Shown: positions 1 to 8,117, counted from the stretch's first letter. The stretch is DNA of 38,429 nt from CAYTAP01 sp964435775 (GCA_964435775.1 CAYTAP010000021.1:1-38429), one strand, 5' to 3'. The notes: generated from the letters alone by a model not told the origin. A program made the numbers and translations.

Positions 1-643
<643 letters not shown>

Positions 644-800
644 GCTAACCCAGAACTGATTTTACCCCGATACCCACCACTCGTTGCGGGCTTCACTCGT
701 GAACTTATTGGCATGCCCACGCAAATCGAAGCTCATGCCTTACGTTGGCGGACGCCGCGCTTGTCGATCGGGTCCATTGCCTCGCGGTTGGGGCGATCGA

Positions 801-1379
801 TCATGCGCCTTCTGAAGCCGGAGCGGCATCGCCCGCGGGCGTTTCCGCCGGAGCTTCGTGCTTCTTCGACTTCTTTTCAACTTCGCGCGGAATAAACTTT
901 TTCTTTGCCTTCGGGAAAGCGAATGCCTCACCGGCGGCATTCTGCGCCGCGCCGCCGGCTTGCGTGATCTTCTCATGCGCCGACTTGCTGTATGCGGCGG
1001 CGACGATGGTGAGCTTGCGATCAATCTCGCCATGGCCGAGGATCTTGACCGGCTGCGTTTGATCGGGGATCAAACCGGCCTGTTCAAGGGCGGCGGCATC
1101 AACGGTCGAACCGGCGTCGAACTGTGCCAGCTCCGTCAGGTTCACAATGTGAAACCGGCGCTCGAAGTTTTCATTGCTGAAACCTCGTTTGGGCACCCGG
1201 CGGAAGATCGGAGTCTGGCCGCCTTCGTAGCCAAGCTTGATGTAGGTGCCGACGCGGGCCTTGCTTCCCTTGTTCCCACGGCCGCTCGTCTTGCCGCGCC
1301 CGCTTGATTCGCCGCGCCCCTTGCGCTGCGAACGCTTGTTGGGGATAACCGAACCCGTGATCTCGTGAATCATGCTCAT
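801..1379 (-). CDS. rplO: 50S ribosomal protein L15
   Basis: L15 is a late-assembly large-subunit protein that binds 23S rRNA. The N-terminal basic Gly-rich segment (RKGRGESSGRGKTSGRGNKG, about residues 16-35) is the family hallmark. It is followed by GYEGGQTPIFRRVPKRGF. The ATG at 1379 has GGAG seven bases upstream. A longer frame to 1466 would only add translated spacer. At 192 residues it is longer than the usual 145-150, because of a Lys/Glu then Ala/Pro-rich C-terminal tail of about 40 residues. It lies between rpsE and secY; rpmD, which normally sits between rpsE and rplO, is missing. Confidence 0.96.
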   Translation of the reverse strand: MSMIHEITGSVIPNKRSQRKGRGESSGRGKTSGRGNKGSKARVGTYIKLGYEGGQTPIFRRVPKRGFSNENFERRFHIVNLTELAQFDAGSTVDAAALEQAGLIPDQTQPVKILGHGEIDRKLTIVAAAYSKSAHEKITQAGGAAQNAAGEAFAFPKAKKKFIPREVEKKSKKHEAPAETPAGDAAPASEGA

Positions 1380-1399
1380 GTCAATACTCCAGGGGTGGT

Positions 1400-1512
1400 G
1401 GGAAGTTTCAAGTGGGAAGTGGTAAATGAAGCGAGGACAACCGCTCACATGCCCACGACTCGCCACCTATCCCATCCCAGTCCTCACTTCCCACTTCTCA
1501 CTTCTCACTTCT
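1400..1512. repeat. Heptamer inverted-repeat element in the rpsE-rplO gap
   Basis: Four consecutive heptamers on the plus strand (CACTTCC, then CACTTCT three times, 1485-1512) end two bases from the rpsE stop codon. Facing them at 1400-1427 are GGGAAGT, TTCAAGT, GGGAAGT and GGTAAAT. The 12-mer AAGTGGGAAGTG (1410-1421) is perfectly complementary to CACTTCCCACTT (1485-1496), so the transcript could fold back with a loop of about 63 nt. The element fills nearly all the space where rpmD would be expected. Confidence 0.8.
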
Positions 1513-1514
1513 TC

Positions 1515-2285
1515 CTAGCTCGTAACCAATTCGCCGGCGCCGGCCGCCAGGACCACGCCGCGGCTCTTTTCCACCTGGTCGCGGTTTTGCAACTGACGCA
1601 GCGCGTCGATTGTCGCCTTCACGAGATTCTTGGGACTCGTTGATCCGTATGCCTTGGTCAGAATATCCGTAATCCCCGACAATTCGAGGACCGGACGGAC
1701 GCTCTTGCCGGCGGTCACGCCCGTACCCGGTCGAGCCGGGGCCAGGACGACCATGCTCGCGCCGCTGGTGCCCTTGACGGTGTGCGGGATTGTCGTGCCG
1801 CGAAGGTTGACGTTGAACATCGACTTGCGGGCGTCCTTGGTCGCCTTTTCAACGGCCGGGGGAACTTCGTTCGCCTTGCCGTAGCCGATGCCGATGTTGC
1901 CGCGACGATCTCCTGCGACAACAAGCGCGCCGAAACTGAACGTTCGGCCGCCCTTGACGACCTTGGAGCAGCGATAGATGCGGACAACGGAGGACTCGAC
2001 GCCGCTCTCGTCGCGATCACGCTCGCGGGGTCCGCCGCGTCGCGGCCCGCCACGCCCGCCCCCTTGTGACCCGCCGCGGCCACCACCTTGTGATCCACCG
2101 CGCCCGCCATGGCTTCCGCCCACGCCCCCGCCGCCGCCACTGGGGGCGACATGCGACGGAGCTTGCGAACCCGCGCTCGCGGACGGCTCGGCCTGGGCGC
2201 CGGACGCCGTTTCGGGTGCGGATTGCTCCGCGGGCTTCTCGGCGCTTTGATCCTGATTATTTTGTTCGTTCTGTTCTTCAGCCAT
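1515..2285 (-). CDS. rpsE: 30S ribosomal protein S5 with Gly/Arg-rich N-terminal extension
   Basis: S5 is a small-subunit protein of the decoding-fidelity and mRNA-helicase region. The conserved core starts at about residue 98 (SSVVRIYRCSKVVKGGR, then FSFGALVVAGD and GIGYGKANEVP) and continues through the C-terminal domain (GITDILTKAYGS, NLVKATIDAL). The protein is 256 residues against a usual 165 or so. The extra part is an N-terminal tail: residues 1-48 are Gln/Glu/Ala/Ser-rich, and residues 50-85 are a glycine-rich stretch with repeated GGSQGGGR and RGG units. I chose ATG 2285 (MAEEQ); an in-frame GTG at 2294 would add three residues. The tail is in frame and carries no stop, so it is probably translated. 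Confidence 0.95.
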   Translation of the reverse strand: MAEEQNEQNNQDQSAEKPAEQSAPETASGAQAEPSASAGSQAPSHVAPSGGGGGVGGSHGGRGGSQGGGRGGSQGGGRGGPRRGGPRERDRDESGVESSVVRIYRCSKVVKGGRTFSFGALVVAGDRRGNIGIGYGKANEVPPAVEKATKDARKSMFNVNLRGTTIPHTVKGTSGASMVVLAPARPGTGVTAGKSVRPVLELSGITDILTKAYGSTSPKNLVKATIDALRQLQNRDQVEKSRGVVLAAGAGELVTS

Positions 2286-2335
2286 GGACTTCACTCATTG
2301 CGTTGAAACCGCGGGGGACAATATTCCCGCCCGCA

Positions 2336-2707
2336 CTAAAACTTCAGCCCGCCTTCACGCGCCGCGTCGGCCAGGGCCTTGACGCGCCCGTGATACTTTC
2401 GTCCGCCGCGATCAAAGGCGACAAGCGTGATGCCCGCCTGCTTGGCGCGCTCCGCGATCGCCCGTCCCACCGCCTGCGCCGCCGCCACGTTGCCGCCATT
2501 GGGGGCATCGCCGCGAACATCGGCTTTCAGGCTGGAGACGGCCGCCAGCGTGCGACCGGCATGATCGTCGATCAACTGCGCATAAATGTGCTTATCGCTG
2601 CGAAAGACACTCAAACGCGGACGTTCGGCGGTTCCGAACACGTTGGCTCGCACGCTCCATTTGCGACGCTCGAGCCGCTTTTGCTTTGATTTCTGCTTAT
2701 CAGCCAT
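2336..2707 (-). CDS. rplR: 50S ribosomal protein L18
   Basis: L18 binds 5S rRNA and helps attach it to the central protuberance. The 123-residue protein has the usual order: a basic N-terminus (KQKRLERRKWSVRANV), then GTAERPRLSVFRSDKHIYAQLIDD, and a C-terminal half with AVGRAIAERAKQAGI and VAFDRGGRKYHGRVKALADAAREGGL. The length is normal for the family. It lies between rplF and rpsE, as in most spc operons. Confidence 0.97.
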   Translation of the reverse strand: MADKQKSKQKRLERRKWSVRANVFGTAERPRLSVFRSDKHIYAQLIDDHAGRTLAAVSSLKADVRGDAPNGGNVAAAQAVGRAIAERAKQAGITLVAFDRGGRKYHGRVKALADAAREGGLKF

Positions 2708-2852
2708 TGCCTCATCAACCTTTCGAGATTTCGGTTTCCGTTCGAAACCTCAGTTGACCAATTCCTGGGTCACAAATCCCGTACAACACAATTCCACACC
2801 AACCATCCCATCCAACGCGTATGGTCCATCAACCACACGATTTGCCGGATGG

Positions 2853-3410
2853 TTACTTCGAACCGGCGCCGGCGAACGCCTTGCCCGGCTTGATCTTGAT
2901 CACTTCGCCGGCGTAGCGAACACCCTTGCCCTTGTACGGCTCGGGCTTGCGCACGCGGCGGACTTCGCTGGCGAACTGGCCGACCTTCTGCTTGTCGGCC
3001 CCGCTCACCTTGATCTTCGTCGGCCCATCGAGCGTCACCTGCACTTCAGGTGGAATGGCGACGCTGATCGTATTGGCATACCCGACCGACAACACGAGGT
3101 TCTTGCCGCGCTGCTCGGCCTTGTAGCCGACGCCCTGGATTTCCAGGTTTTTCGTGTACCCTTCGGTGGCGCCGATGATCAGGTTGTTGACCAGCGAGCG
3201 CGTCAGCCCGTGCAGCGCCTTGCTCTGCTTTTCATCGTTCGACCGCGTGACGAGCACCTGCTTGGCCGCTTCGTCAATCTTGACCTCGATCAACGGATGC
3301 ACCTGCAGCTCAAGCTTTCCCTTGGGACCTTCCACACGCAGTGTGTGATCCTGAATGGAGACCTTGGCTCCCTTGGCGATCGGCACCGGTTTTTTACCCA
3401 GACGACTCAT
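2853..3410 (-). CDS. rplF: 50S ribosomal protein L6
   Basis: L6 sits near the factor-binding site of the large subunit and contacts 23S rRNA. The 185 residues show the two repeated L6 domains. The start is MSRLGKKPVPIAKG with VEGPKGKLELQVHP. The second domain ends with the signature PEPYKGKGVRYAGEVIKIKPGK (about residues 156-177). The length is close to the usual 175-180. The 145-nt spacer to rplR contains a small hairpin (GGTTTC, CGTTC loop, GAAACC). Confidence 0.97.
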   Translation of the reverse strand: MSRLGKKPVPIAKGAKVSIQDHTLRVEGPKGKLELQVHPLIEVKIDEAAKQVLVTRSNDEKQSKALHGLTRSLVNNLIIGATEGYTKNLEIQGVGYKAEQRGKNLVLSVGYANTISVAIPPEVQVTLDGPTKIKVSGADKQKVGQFASEVRRVRKPEPYKGKGVRYAGEVIKIKPGKAFAGAGSK

Positions 3411-3497
3411 GCCTCACCTGCTTAACGGTTTCAACTTCAACAATTCAATCGGCAGGCCACGCGGCCAATGACGGCGCGTCCGCCAGCGGCCATCGCG

Positions 3498-3896
3498 CTA
3501 ACTGACGATGCACAGCAACTCACCGCCCACATTCGCTTCGCGGGCCTTGCGGTCGCTCATCACACCCTTGCTCGTGCTGACGACGGCGATGCCCATGCCA
3601 TTGAGCACGCGCGGCAGATCATCAACCTTGCGGTAGACGCGGCGGCCGGGCTTGCTCTCGCGGTCGAGGTCGTGAATGACCTTTTCGCCGCTCAGCGAGT
3701 ATTTCAGCTTGACGCGGATCTGGCCTTGCGCGGTGTCCTCGATGACATCGAACTCTTCGATGTACCCTTCATCCTTGAGCACCTGCGCGATGCCCGAGCA
3801 GATTTTGCTGCGGGGGATCACGACCATTTTACGACCGACCCGGTTCGCATTGCGAATCCGTGTCAGCATGTCCGCGATGGGATCTTGATTATTCAT
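3498..3896 (-). CDS. rpsH: 30S ribosomal protein S8
   Basis: S8 binds the central domain of 16S rRNA and is the translational repressor of spc operons in enterobacteria; repression here is not shown by the sequence. The 132-residue protein begins with the typical DPIADMLTRIRNANRVGRKM. It ends with the C-terminal signature VVSTSKGVMSDRKAREANVGGELLC, which contains the conserved STSKGVM box. Length and position match the family. Confidence 0.97.
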   Translation of the reverse strand: MNNQDPIADMLTRIRNANRVGRKMVVIPRSKICSGIAQVLKDEGYIEEFDVIEDTAQGQIRVKLKYSLSGEKVIHDLDRESKPGRRVYRKVDDLPRVLNGMGIAVVSTSKGVMSDRKAREANVGGELLCIVS

Positions 3897-4077
3897 CGCT
3901 ACTTTCGTCTCCGATGCGTTCTGACTTCAGCGACGCCGCGCCCATCTCAGGCTGGCGTCCGCCACTCTTGTCGATCACTCATTCCGGCCCGGCTCACAAG
4001 CCGCGCGCCTCGATCCGTCACCCGGCGAATCGCGTCATCCCACTTCAATCAAGCGGAGCGACGCGCGCCGGCGATTG

Positions 4078-4347
4078 TCACCAACTCGCCTTCTTGAGTC
4101 CGGGAATCTTTCCCGCCAGAGCGAGCTCACGAAGCATGATTCGTGACACCTTGAACTTGCGAAGAACGCCGCGGGATCGCCCGGTCAGCAGGCACCGGTT
4201 ATGCGATCGCGTCGGGCTCGAATCGCGCGGCAGCTTTGCAAGCCCCGCGAAGTTCTTTTCCTTCTTGAGCTGCCGCCGAACCTCGGCATACTGCTTGACA
4301 AGGGCTTCGCGGCGTTTCTGTTTCACAATCCAGGCTTCTGTCGCCAT
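4078..4347 (-). CDS. rpsN: 30S ribosomal protein S14, zinc-free form
   Basis: S14 is a small-subunit head protein. The 89-residue length and the C-terminal half (SHNRCLLTGRSRGVLRKF, then SRIMLRELALAGKIPGLKKASW) are those of the long S14 type. Only one cysteine is present, so the two Cys-X2-Cys pairs of the short zinc-binding form are missing; this is the zinc-independent paralogue. It lies between rplE and rpsH as expected, with 180 nt to rpsH in which I see no gene. Confidence 0.96.
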   Translation of the reverse strand: MATEAWIVKQKRREALVKQYAEVRRQLKKEKNFAGLAKLPRDSSPTRSHNRCLLTGRSRGVLRKFKVSRIMLRELALAGKIPGLKKASW

Positions 4348-4395
4348 AGTGCTGTTCCTGTCGTCTTAAAGTCCCGGCTCGACACCGGCTTGCCT

Positions 4396-4431
4396 CTCAT
4401 CGCGTCCCGCACTCATGCGACCTGCGATGAG
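4396..4431. repeat. Inverted repeat in the rplE-rpsN gap
   Basis: CTCATCGC (4396-4403) and GCGATGAG (4424-4431) are perfect 8-nt complements separated by 20 nt, nearly filling the 93-nt spacer between rplE and rpsN. The transcript could form a hairpin just after the rplE stop codon. No U-run follows, so it does not look like a terminator. Confidence 0.55.
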
Positions 4432-4440
4432 CCTGTGTGT

Positions 4441-5142
4441 TCATGCGTCCTTCTTCGTGTCATCCCGAAACGGCATGCCGAACTGCTTGAGCAATTCCCG
4501 GCCATGCTCAACGGCACGGGCGGTCGTCACCAGCGTGATGTTCATCCCCTGCTGGTTGGTCACCGACGCCCCGTCAATTTCAGGGAAAACCGTCTGCTCG
4601 GTGAATCCGAAATTGTAATTGCCGGCGCCGTCGAACCCCTTGGGATTGAGTCCGCGGAAGTCCTTCACGCGGGGAATCGCCAACGTGATCAGGCGGTCCA
4701 GGAACTCGTACATCCGGTTGCCGCGGAGCGTGACCTTCAGACCGGTCTCCTGGCCTTCGCGGACCTTGAAGTTGGCGACGCTCTTTTTGGCCTTGCAGCG
4801 AACGGGACGCTGCCCGGCGATGGTGCCCAATTCCTTCTCGGCCTGTTCGATGCGCCCCTTCTCACCGGCCGTCACCGCCTTGCCCAGGCCCATCGAGATC
4901 ACGATCTTCTCGAGGCGCGGCACCGCGTTCACATTCTTCACATGCAGCGATTGGAGCAGCGCCGGTGCGATTTCCTGCTTGTATTTCACACGCAATCGCG
5001 CCGGAGGCGCCGGTTGCTGGGAGGCTTCGGCCTCATTGGATTCCTCAACCGCGACGGCGGCCGACTTGGGCTTGCGCGGCTTGCGCTCGCTGCCCGTTCC
5101 CGGCTTGCCCTGCTTCTTCTTGTCTGATTTTTCTTCTGCCAT
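4441..5142 (-). CDS. rplE: 50S ribosomal protein L5 with charged N-terminal extension
   Basis: L5 binds 5S rRNA in the central protuberance. The family core starts near residue 50 (LRVKYKQEIAPALLQSLH, NAVPRLEKIVISMGLGKAV). It ends with the L5 signature region around GLNPKGFDGAGNYNFGF and EQTVFPEID. From ATG 5142 the protein is 233 residues against a usual 180. The extra N-terminal piece of about 50 residues is rich in Lys, Glu, Ala and Pro. Upstream in-frame ATGs at 5154 and 5187 are possible; GAGG directly abuts the 5154 start, which is too close to serve it. Confidence 0.95.
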   Translation of the reverse strand: MAEEKSDKKKQGKPGTGSERKPRKPKSAAVAVEESNEAEASQQPAPPARLRVKYKQEIAPALLQSLHVKNVNAVPRLEKIVISMGLGKAVTAGEKGRIEQAEKELGTIAGQRPVRCKAKKSVANFKVREGQETGLKVTLRGNRMYEFLDRLITLAIPRVKDFRGLNPKGFDGAGNYNFGFTEQTVFPEIDGASVTNQQGMNITLVTTARAVEHGRELLKQFGMPFRDDTKKDA

Positions 5143-5214
5143 GACTTTACTCATCCTCGCCACCGGCGTCGCAGCCTTCCCGGCCACTCACGACGGCGAG
5201 CCATCGGTTCCACT

Positions 5215-5550
5215 TCAGGCCGTCTTTTTTCCCATCCCACCAAGGTCGGTGCCTGTTCCAACCGCAACCCTGTGCTTGCGGCCTTCACGCACCTCGATCT
5301 TGACTCGCGTCCCCTTGCCACTCGTCGGGTCCACCGGCAGCACATTGCTGATGTGGATCGGGGCATCCTTCTGAATACGCCCGCCCTGCTGGTTGCGCTG
5401 GGAGGGTTTCACATGCTTCCACACCCGATTGATCCCTTCGACCACAACGCGGTCCTTGTCCACGAGCACGCGAAGGACACGCCCCGTCTTGCCCTTGTCC
5501 GCGCCGGACATCACCATCACCGTGTCGCCAGTCTTAATATGTCGTGCCAT
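5215..5550 (-). CDS. rplX: 50S ribosomal protein L24
   Basis: L24 is an assembly-initiator protein of the large subunit. From ATG 5550 (MARHIKTGDTVMVMSGADKG) the 111-residue product shows the KOW motif (about residues 6-33: GDTVMVMSGADKGKTGRVLR). It also has VVEGINRVWKHVKPSQRNQQ and a C-terminal VKIEVREGRKHRVAVGTG. A longer in-frame reading to 5646 would translate the heptamer repeat and is rejected. Confidence 0.96.
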   Translation of the reverse strand: MARHIKTGDTVMVMSGADKGKTGRVLRVLVDKDRVVVEGINRVWKHVKPSQRNQQGGRIQKDAPIHISNVLPVDPTSGKGTRVKIEVREGRKHRVAVGTGTDLGGMGKKTA

Positions 5551-5559
5551 TGTGTTCTC

Positions 5560-5638
5560 GTCAGTTGCCAGTTGTCCGTTGTCAGTTGTCCGTCGTCGAT
5601 CAGGCCCTGCATCGGACCACTGACAACGAACCACTGAC
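5560..5638. repeat. GTCMGTK heptamer inverted array between rplN and rplX
   Basis: Six in-register heptamers run from 5560 to 5601: GTCAGTT, GCCAGTT, GTCCGTT, GTCAGTT, GTCCGTC, GTCGATC. After a 9-nt spacer come four of the opposite polarity (ATCGGAC, CACTGAC, AACGAAC, CACTGAC; 5611-5638). Taken as complements, the two arms match over about 17 of 19 positions, so the mRNA could form a long stem. Close copies lie at 8042, 8818, 10752 and 22664. Confidence 0.85.
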
Positions 5639-5642
5639 TCCC

Positions 5643-6029
5643 TCACACCACCTCGCTCGCCAGCGACACGATCTTCATATAGTTCTTGTCGCGCAGTTCG
5701 CGGGCCACGGCGCCGAAGATGCGCGTGCCGCGGGGGTTGTTTTCCTTGTCGATCACGACGGCGGCGTTGTGGTCGAAACGCACATAGCTGCCATCGCTCC
5801 GGCGGATCGCCTGCTTGGTCCGCACAACCACGCAGCGGATGACCTCGCCCTGCTTGACTTCACCGGCGGGGTTCGACTTCTTCACCGCGCATACGATGAT
5901 GTCGCCCACCGCCGCCGTGCGTCGCTTCATCCGACCGGCGCCCGAGCTTCCGCCCAACACGCGGATGCACATCGCGCGTTTGGCGCCCGTGTTGTCCGCG
6001 ATGTCCAATACTGTTTGCTGCTGAATCAT
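5643..6029 (-). CDS. rplN: 50S ribosomal protein L14
   Basis: L14 is a large-subunit interface protein that makes a bridge to 16S rRNA. The 128 residues begin MIQQQTVLDIADNTGAKRAM, the classic L14 start. VGDIIVCAVKKS and GEVIRCVVVRTK follow. The C-terminal half has the signature NPRGTRIFGAVARELRDKNY and ends in KIVSLASEVV. A typical L14 is 122 residues; the small excess lies in the middle. Confidence 0.97.
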   Translation of the reverse strand: MIQQQTVLDIADNTGAKRAMCIRVLGGSSGAGRMKRRTAAVGDIIVCAVKKSNPAGEVKQGEVIRCVVVRTKQAIRRSDGSYVRFDHNAAVVIDKENNPRGTRIFGAVARELRDKNYMKIVSLASEVV

Positions 6030-6038
6030 GTTCGCTCC

Positions 6039-6116
6039 ATTTTCGATCTTTGATCGAGGCCGTCACCGTCATCCCGGCCACTGGCAATCATCAATCGCTA
6101 GTCAAAAATCGAAAAT
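6039..6116. repeat. 15-bp inverted repeat in the rpsQ-rplN gap
   Basis: ATTTTCGATCTTTGA (6039-6053) pairs with TCAAAAATCGAAAAT (6102-6116) at 14 of 15 positions across a 48-nt loop. The repeat spans nearly all of the 92-nt spacer between rpsQ and rplN. Its sequence is unrelated to the GTCMGTK units but has the same layout, with complementary arms at the two ends of a spacer. Confidence 0.75.
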
Positions 6117-6121
6117 CCTGT

Positions 6122-6472
6122 TTATCGCTCCTGCGGGGCCTTGCCGGTCATCACTTCCTCGGCCGACAACTGCACCGCTCGCTCCGGCGCCTTTCGGACG
6201 ACGCGGAGCAACCGATGATGCTTGGTCCGGCTGAGCGGACGGCACTCGGCGATCTCCACCGTATCCCCCTCCTTCGCCTCGTTGTTCTCATCATGGGCGT
6301 GAAGCACGGTCGTCCGCTTGAGGTACTTGCCATACTTGGGATGCTTCGTCAGGTAGTTGACCTCGACCTTGATGGTCTTGTTCCCCTTGTCCGACGCAAC
6401 CATGCCTTCGATCTTTCGAAGCAGGGGCCGCTCAGCCGACTCAGACGATGCTTGTGATGTTGCTTCCGCCAT
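6122..6472 (-). CDS. rpsQ: 30S ribosomal protein S17
   Basis: S17 binds 16S rRNA helix 11 early in assembly. The OB-fold core runs from about residue 19 to 92: LRKIEGMVASDKGNKTIKVE, HPKYGKYLKRTTVLHAHDE, then GDTVEIAECRPLSRTKHHRL (the S17 signature). At 116 residues it exceeds the usual 80-90 because of a Ser/Glu-rich N-terminal tail and a C-terminal tail of about 20 residues. It lies between rpmC and rplN. Confidence 0.96.
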   Translation of the reverse strand: MAEATSQASSESAERPLLRKIEGMVASDKGNKTIKVEVNYLTKHPKYGKYLKRTTVLHAHDENNEAKEGDTVEIAECRPLSRTKHHRLLRVVRKAPERAVQLSAEEVMTGKAPQER

Positions 6473-6565
6473 AGTTCACTCGTTTATTTCTTCCACCGGC
6501 CGCCGTCGCTCCATTCCAGAAAAGAAGCGGCCTCATTCAACTGTGCCCAGGGCACACTTCACTGG

Positions 6566-6766
6566 TTATGCCTTGGCCGCCAACTGTCGCTGGCGCTGGA
6601 CCGTGCGAATCCGCGCGATTTCACGTCGCGCCTTGCCCAGTTGGCTTGGGTCTTCCAGCTTTTCCGTGACGGCCTGGGTCCGCAGGTCGAACAGATGCTT
6701 GATCTGATCGAGCAACGCCGCCTGAAGCTGCTCATCCTGTTGATTTCTGATCTCTTTGATCGTCAT
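6566..6766 (-). CDS. rpmC: 50S ribosomal protein L29
   Basis: L29 is a small two-helix protein at the polypeptide exit tunnel, near the trigger-factor and SRP docking site. The 66-residue product starts MTIKEIRNQQDEQLQAALLD. The second helix carries the usual L29 pattern QLGKARREIARIRTVQRQRQ. Length and position between rplP and rpsQ agree with the family. Confidence 0.95.
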   Translation of the reverse strand: MTIKEIRNQQDEQLQAALLDQIKHLFDLRTQAVTEKLEDPSQLGKARREIARIRTVQRQRQLAAKA

Positions 6767-6817
6767 GACTCATCCTGCCGCAGATTCAAACCGCCCCACT
6801 CAACTTTCCGTCGCGCC

Positions 6818-7240
6818 TTACGCCACCGCATGTCGACGGTGCACGAACCGCGTCTGAACCGGCATCTTGTGCGCCACCCGCGCCAAGGCGCGCTTCGCGG
6901 TGGGCTCATCCACACCGGTGATTTCAAACAACATCGTACCCGGCTTCACAACAGCGACCCAGTACTCCGGCTCGCCTTTGCCCTTGCCCATGCGCGTTTC
7001 AAGCGGTTTTCCCGACACGGGCTTGTGCGGAAAGATCCGGATGAAGATGCGGCCTTCGCGACGAAGGTAGTGGGTGCACGCCACGCGACCGGCTTCGATC
7101 TGTCTCGCGGTCACCCAGGACGTCTCCAGGCTTTGAAGCCCGTACTCGCCGAATGCAACGGTATTGCCGCGCGTCGCGTTTCCCTTCATCTTCCCGCGCT
7201 GACTTTTGCGGTACTTCACCCGCTTGGGCATCATTGGCAT
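6818..7240 (-). CDS. rplP: 50S ribosomal protein L16
   Basis: L16 lies near the peptidyl-transferase and A-site region of the large subunit. The 140-residue product begins MPMMPKRVKYRKSQRGKMKG, matching the usual MLMPKRxKYRKxxRG start. It contains GEYGLQSLETSWVTARQIEA and REGRIFIRIFPHKPVSGKP, followed by TRMGKGKGEPEYWVAVVKPG, which are L16 signatures. The length is normal. Nearby in-frame ATGs at 7234 and 7231 are alternative starts. Confidence 0.97.
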   Translation of the reverse strand: MPMMPKRVKYRKSQRGKMKGNATRGNTVAFGEYGLQSLETSWVTARQIEAGRVACTHYLRREGRIFIRIFPHKPVSGKPLETRMGKGKGEPEYWVAVVKPGTMLFEITGVDEPTAKRALARVAHKMPVQTRFVHRRHAVA

Positions 7241-7333
7241 GTCACACCTGCTGTCTCAGTCGTTGTTCTTTAGTCAGTTCTTGGCCGCCGGGCGTTGTCC
7301 GGATGCCTCATTCGCATCTTCACCATTGGTCGC

Positions 7334-8032
7334 TTATCGCCGGCCGCGCCGCATGGGTCCGCCTGGACGCACGTCGGTTTCCAGCACTTCCTCGCCATAC
7401 AAGCCGCGGAAGATCCAGCATTTCACACCGATCGTTCCATAGGTCGTGAAAGCGATGGCATAGCCATAGTTGACGTCCGCCTGGAGCGTGGTCAGGGGGA
7501 TTGATCCCACAACCACCTGCTCGGTCTGCGCGATTTCCTTGCCGCCCAACCGGCCGCTCACCTGGATCTTGATCCCTTTGGCGCCCGCCTGCATCGTGGC
7601 ATCGGTGCGCTGCTTGAGAACGCGGCGGAAGCTGGCACGCTTCTTCAACTGTTCGGCCACCAGTTCGGCGACCAACTGCCCGTTCAGGTCGGGGTTTTTC
7701 ACCTCGATCACCTTGATCGGGGCAACCTTTCGCTTGATCAGGTCTTCCAACTCCTCGCGAAGCTTGTCGACTTCCGCGCCCTTGGGTCCGATCACCAGGC
7801 CGGGACGGGCGGTCTTCAGCGTGACCGTCACCTCTTCGCGCGTCCGCTCGATGAGAATGTCGCTCACGGCGGCGAATGGGGGGCGGCGATTCAGCTTCGC
7901 ATCAATCAGGCGTCGGACGCGGAAATCCTCAACCAGGAAGTCGCCATACGCCGATTTGGGCGCATACCAGCGACTCTTCCAGTCCTCCGTGATGCCCGTT
8001 CGAAAACCTGTTGGATTTACTTTCTGACCCAT
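7334..8032 (-). CDS. rpsC: 30S ribosomal protein S3
   Basis: S3 forms part of the mRNA entry channel. The 232-residue protein starts MGQKVNPTGFRTGITEDWKS. It has a KH domain with the GxxG loop (VIGPKGAEVDKLREELEDL, about residues 76-94). The C-terminal S3 domain contains GAKGIKIQVSGRLGGKEIA and DVNYGYAIAFTTYGTIGVK. Order and size are standard. The gap to rplV holds a heptamer array. Confidence 0.97.
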   Translation of the reverse strand: MGQKVNPTGFRTGITEDWKSRWYAPKSAYGDFLVEDFRVRRLIDAKLNRRPPFAAVSDILIERTREEVTVTLKTARPGLVIGPKGAEVDKLREELEDLIKRKVAPIKVIEVKNPDLNGQLVAELVAEQLKKRASFRRVLKQRTDATMQAGAKGIKIQVSGRLGGKEIAQTEQVVVGSIPLTTLQADVNYGYAIAFTTYGTIGVKCWIFRGLYGEEVLETDVRPGGPMRRGRR

Positions 8033-8041
8033 AATGCACTT

Positions 8042-8117
8042 GTCCGTTGTCAGTTGTCAGTTGTCAGGCGCCGCAGACATGCTCTCTTCGAGCTTTTTGC
8101 GGCGGCCAGCCACTGAC
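8042..8117. repeat. GTCMGTK heptamer array between rplV and rpsC
   Basis: GTCCGTT, GTCAGTT and GTCAGTT run in register from 8042 to 8062, followed by a decayed unit. An opposing CACTGAC lies at 8111-8117, just before the rplV stop codon. It is the least symmetric copy in the operon but clearly belongs to the same family as those at 5560, 8818 and 10752. Confidence 0.75.

Noticed and set aside
644..800. Possible small gene or tRNA between rplO and secY
   Set aside because: I found no cloverleaf or start with a Shine-Dalgarno site; it appears to be a plain 157-nt spacer.
5560..5638. Heptamer arrays considered as CRISPR
   Set aside because: Units are only 7 nt with no spacers, and no cas gene is present.
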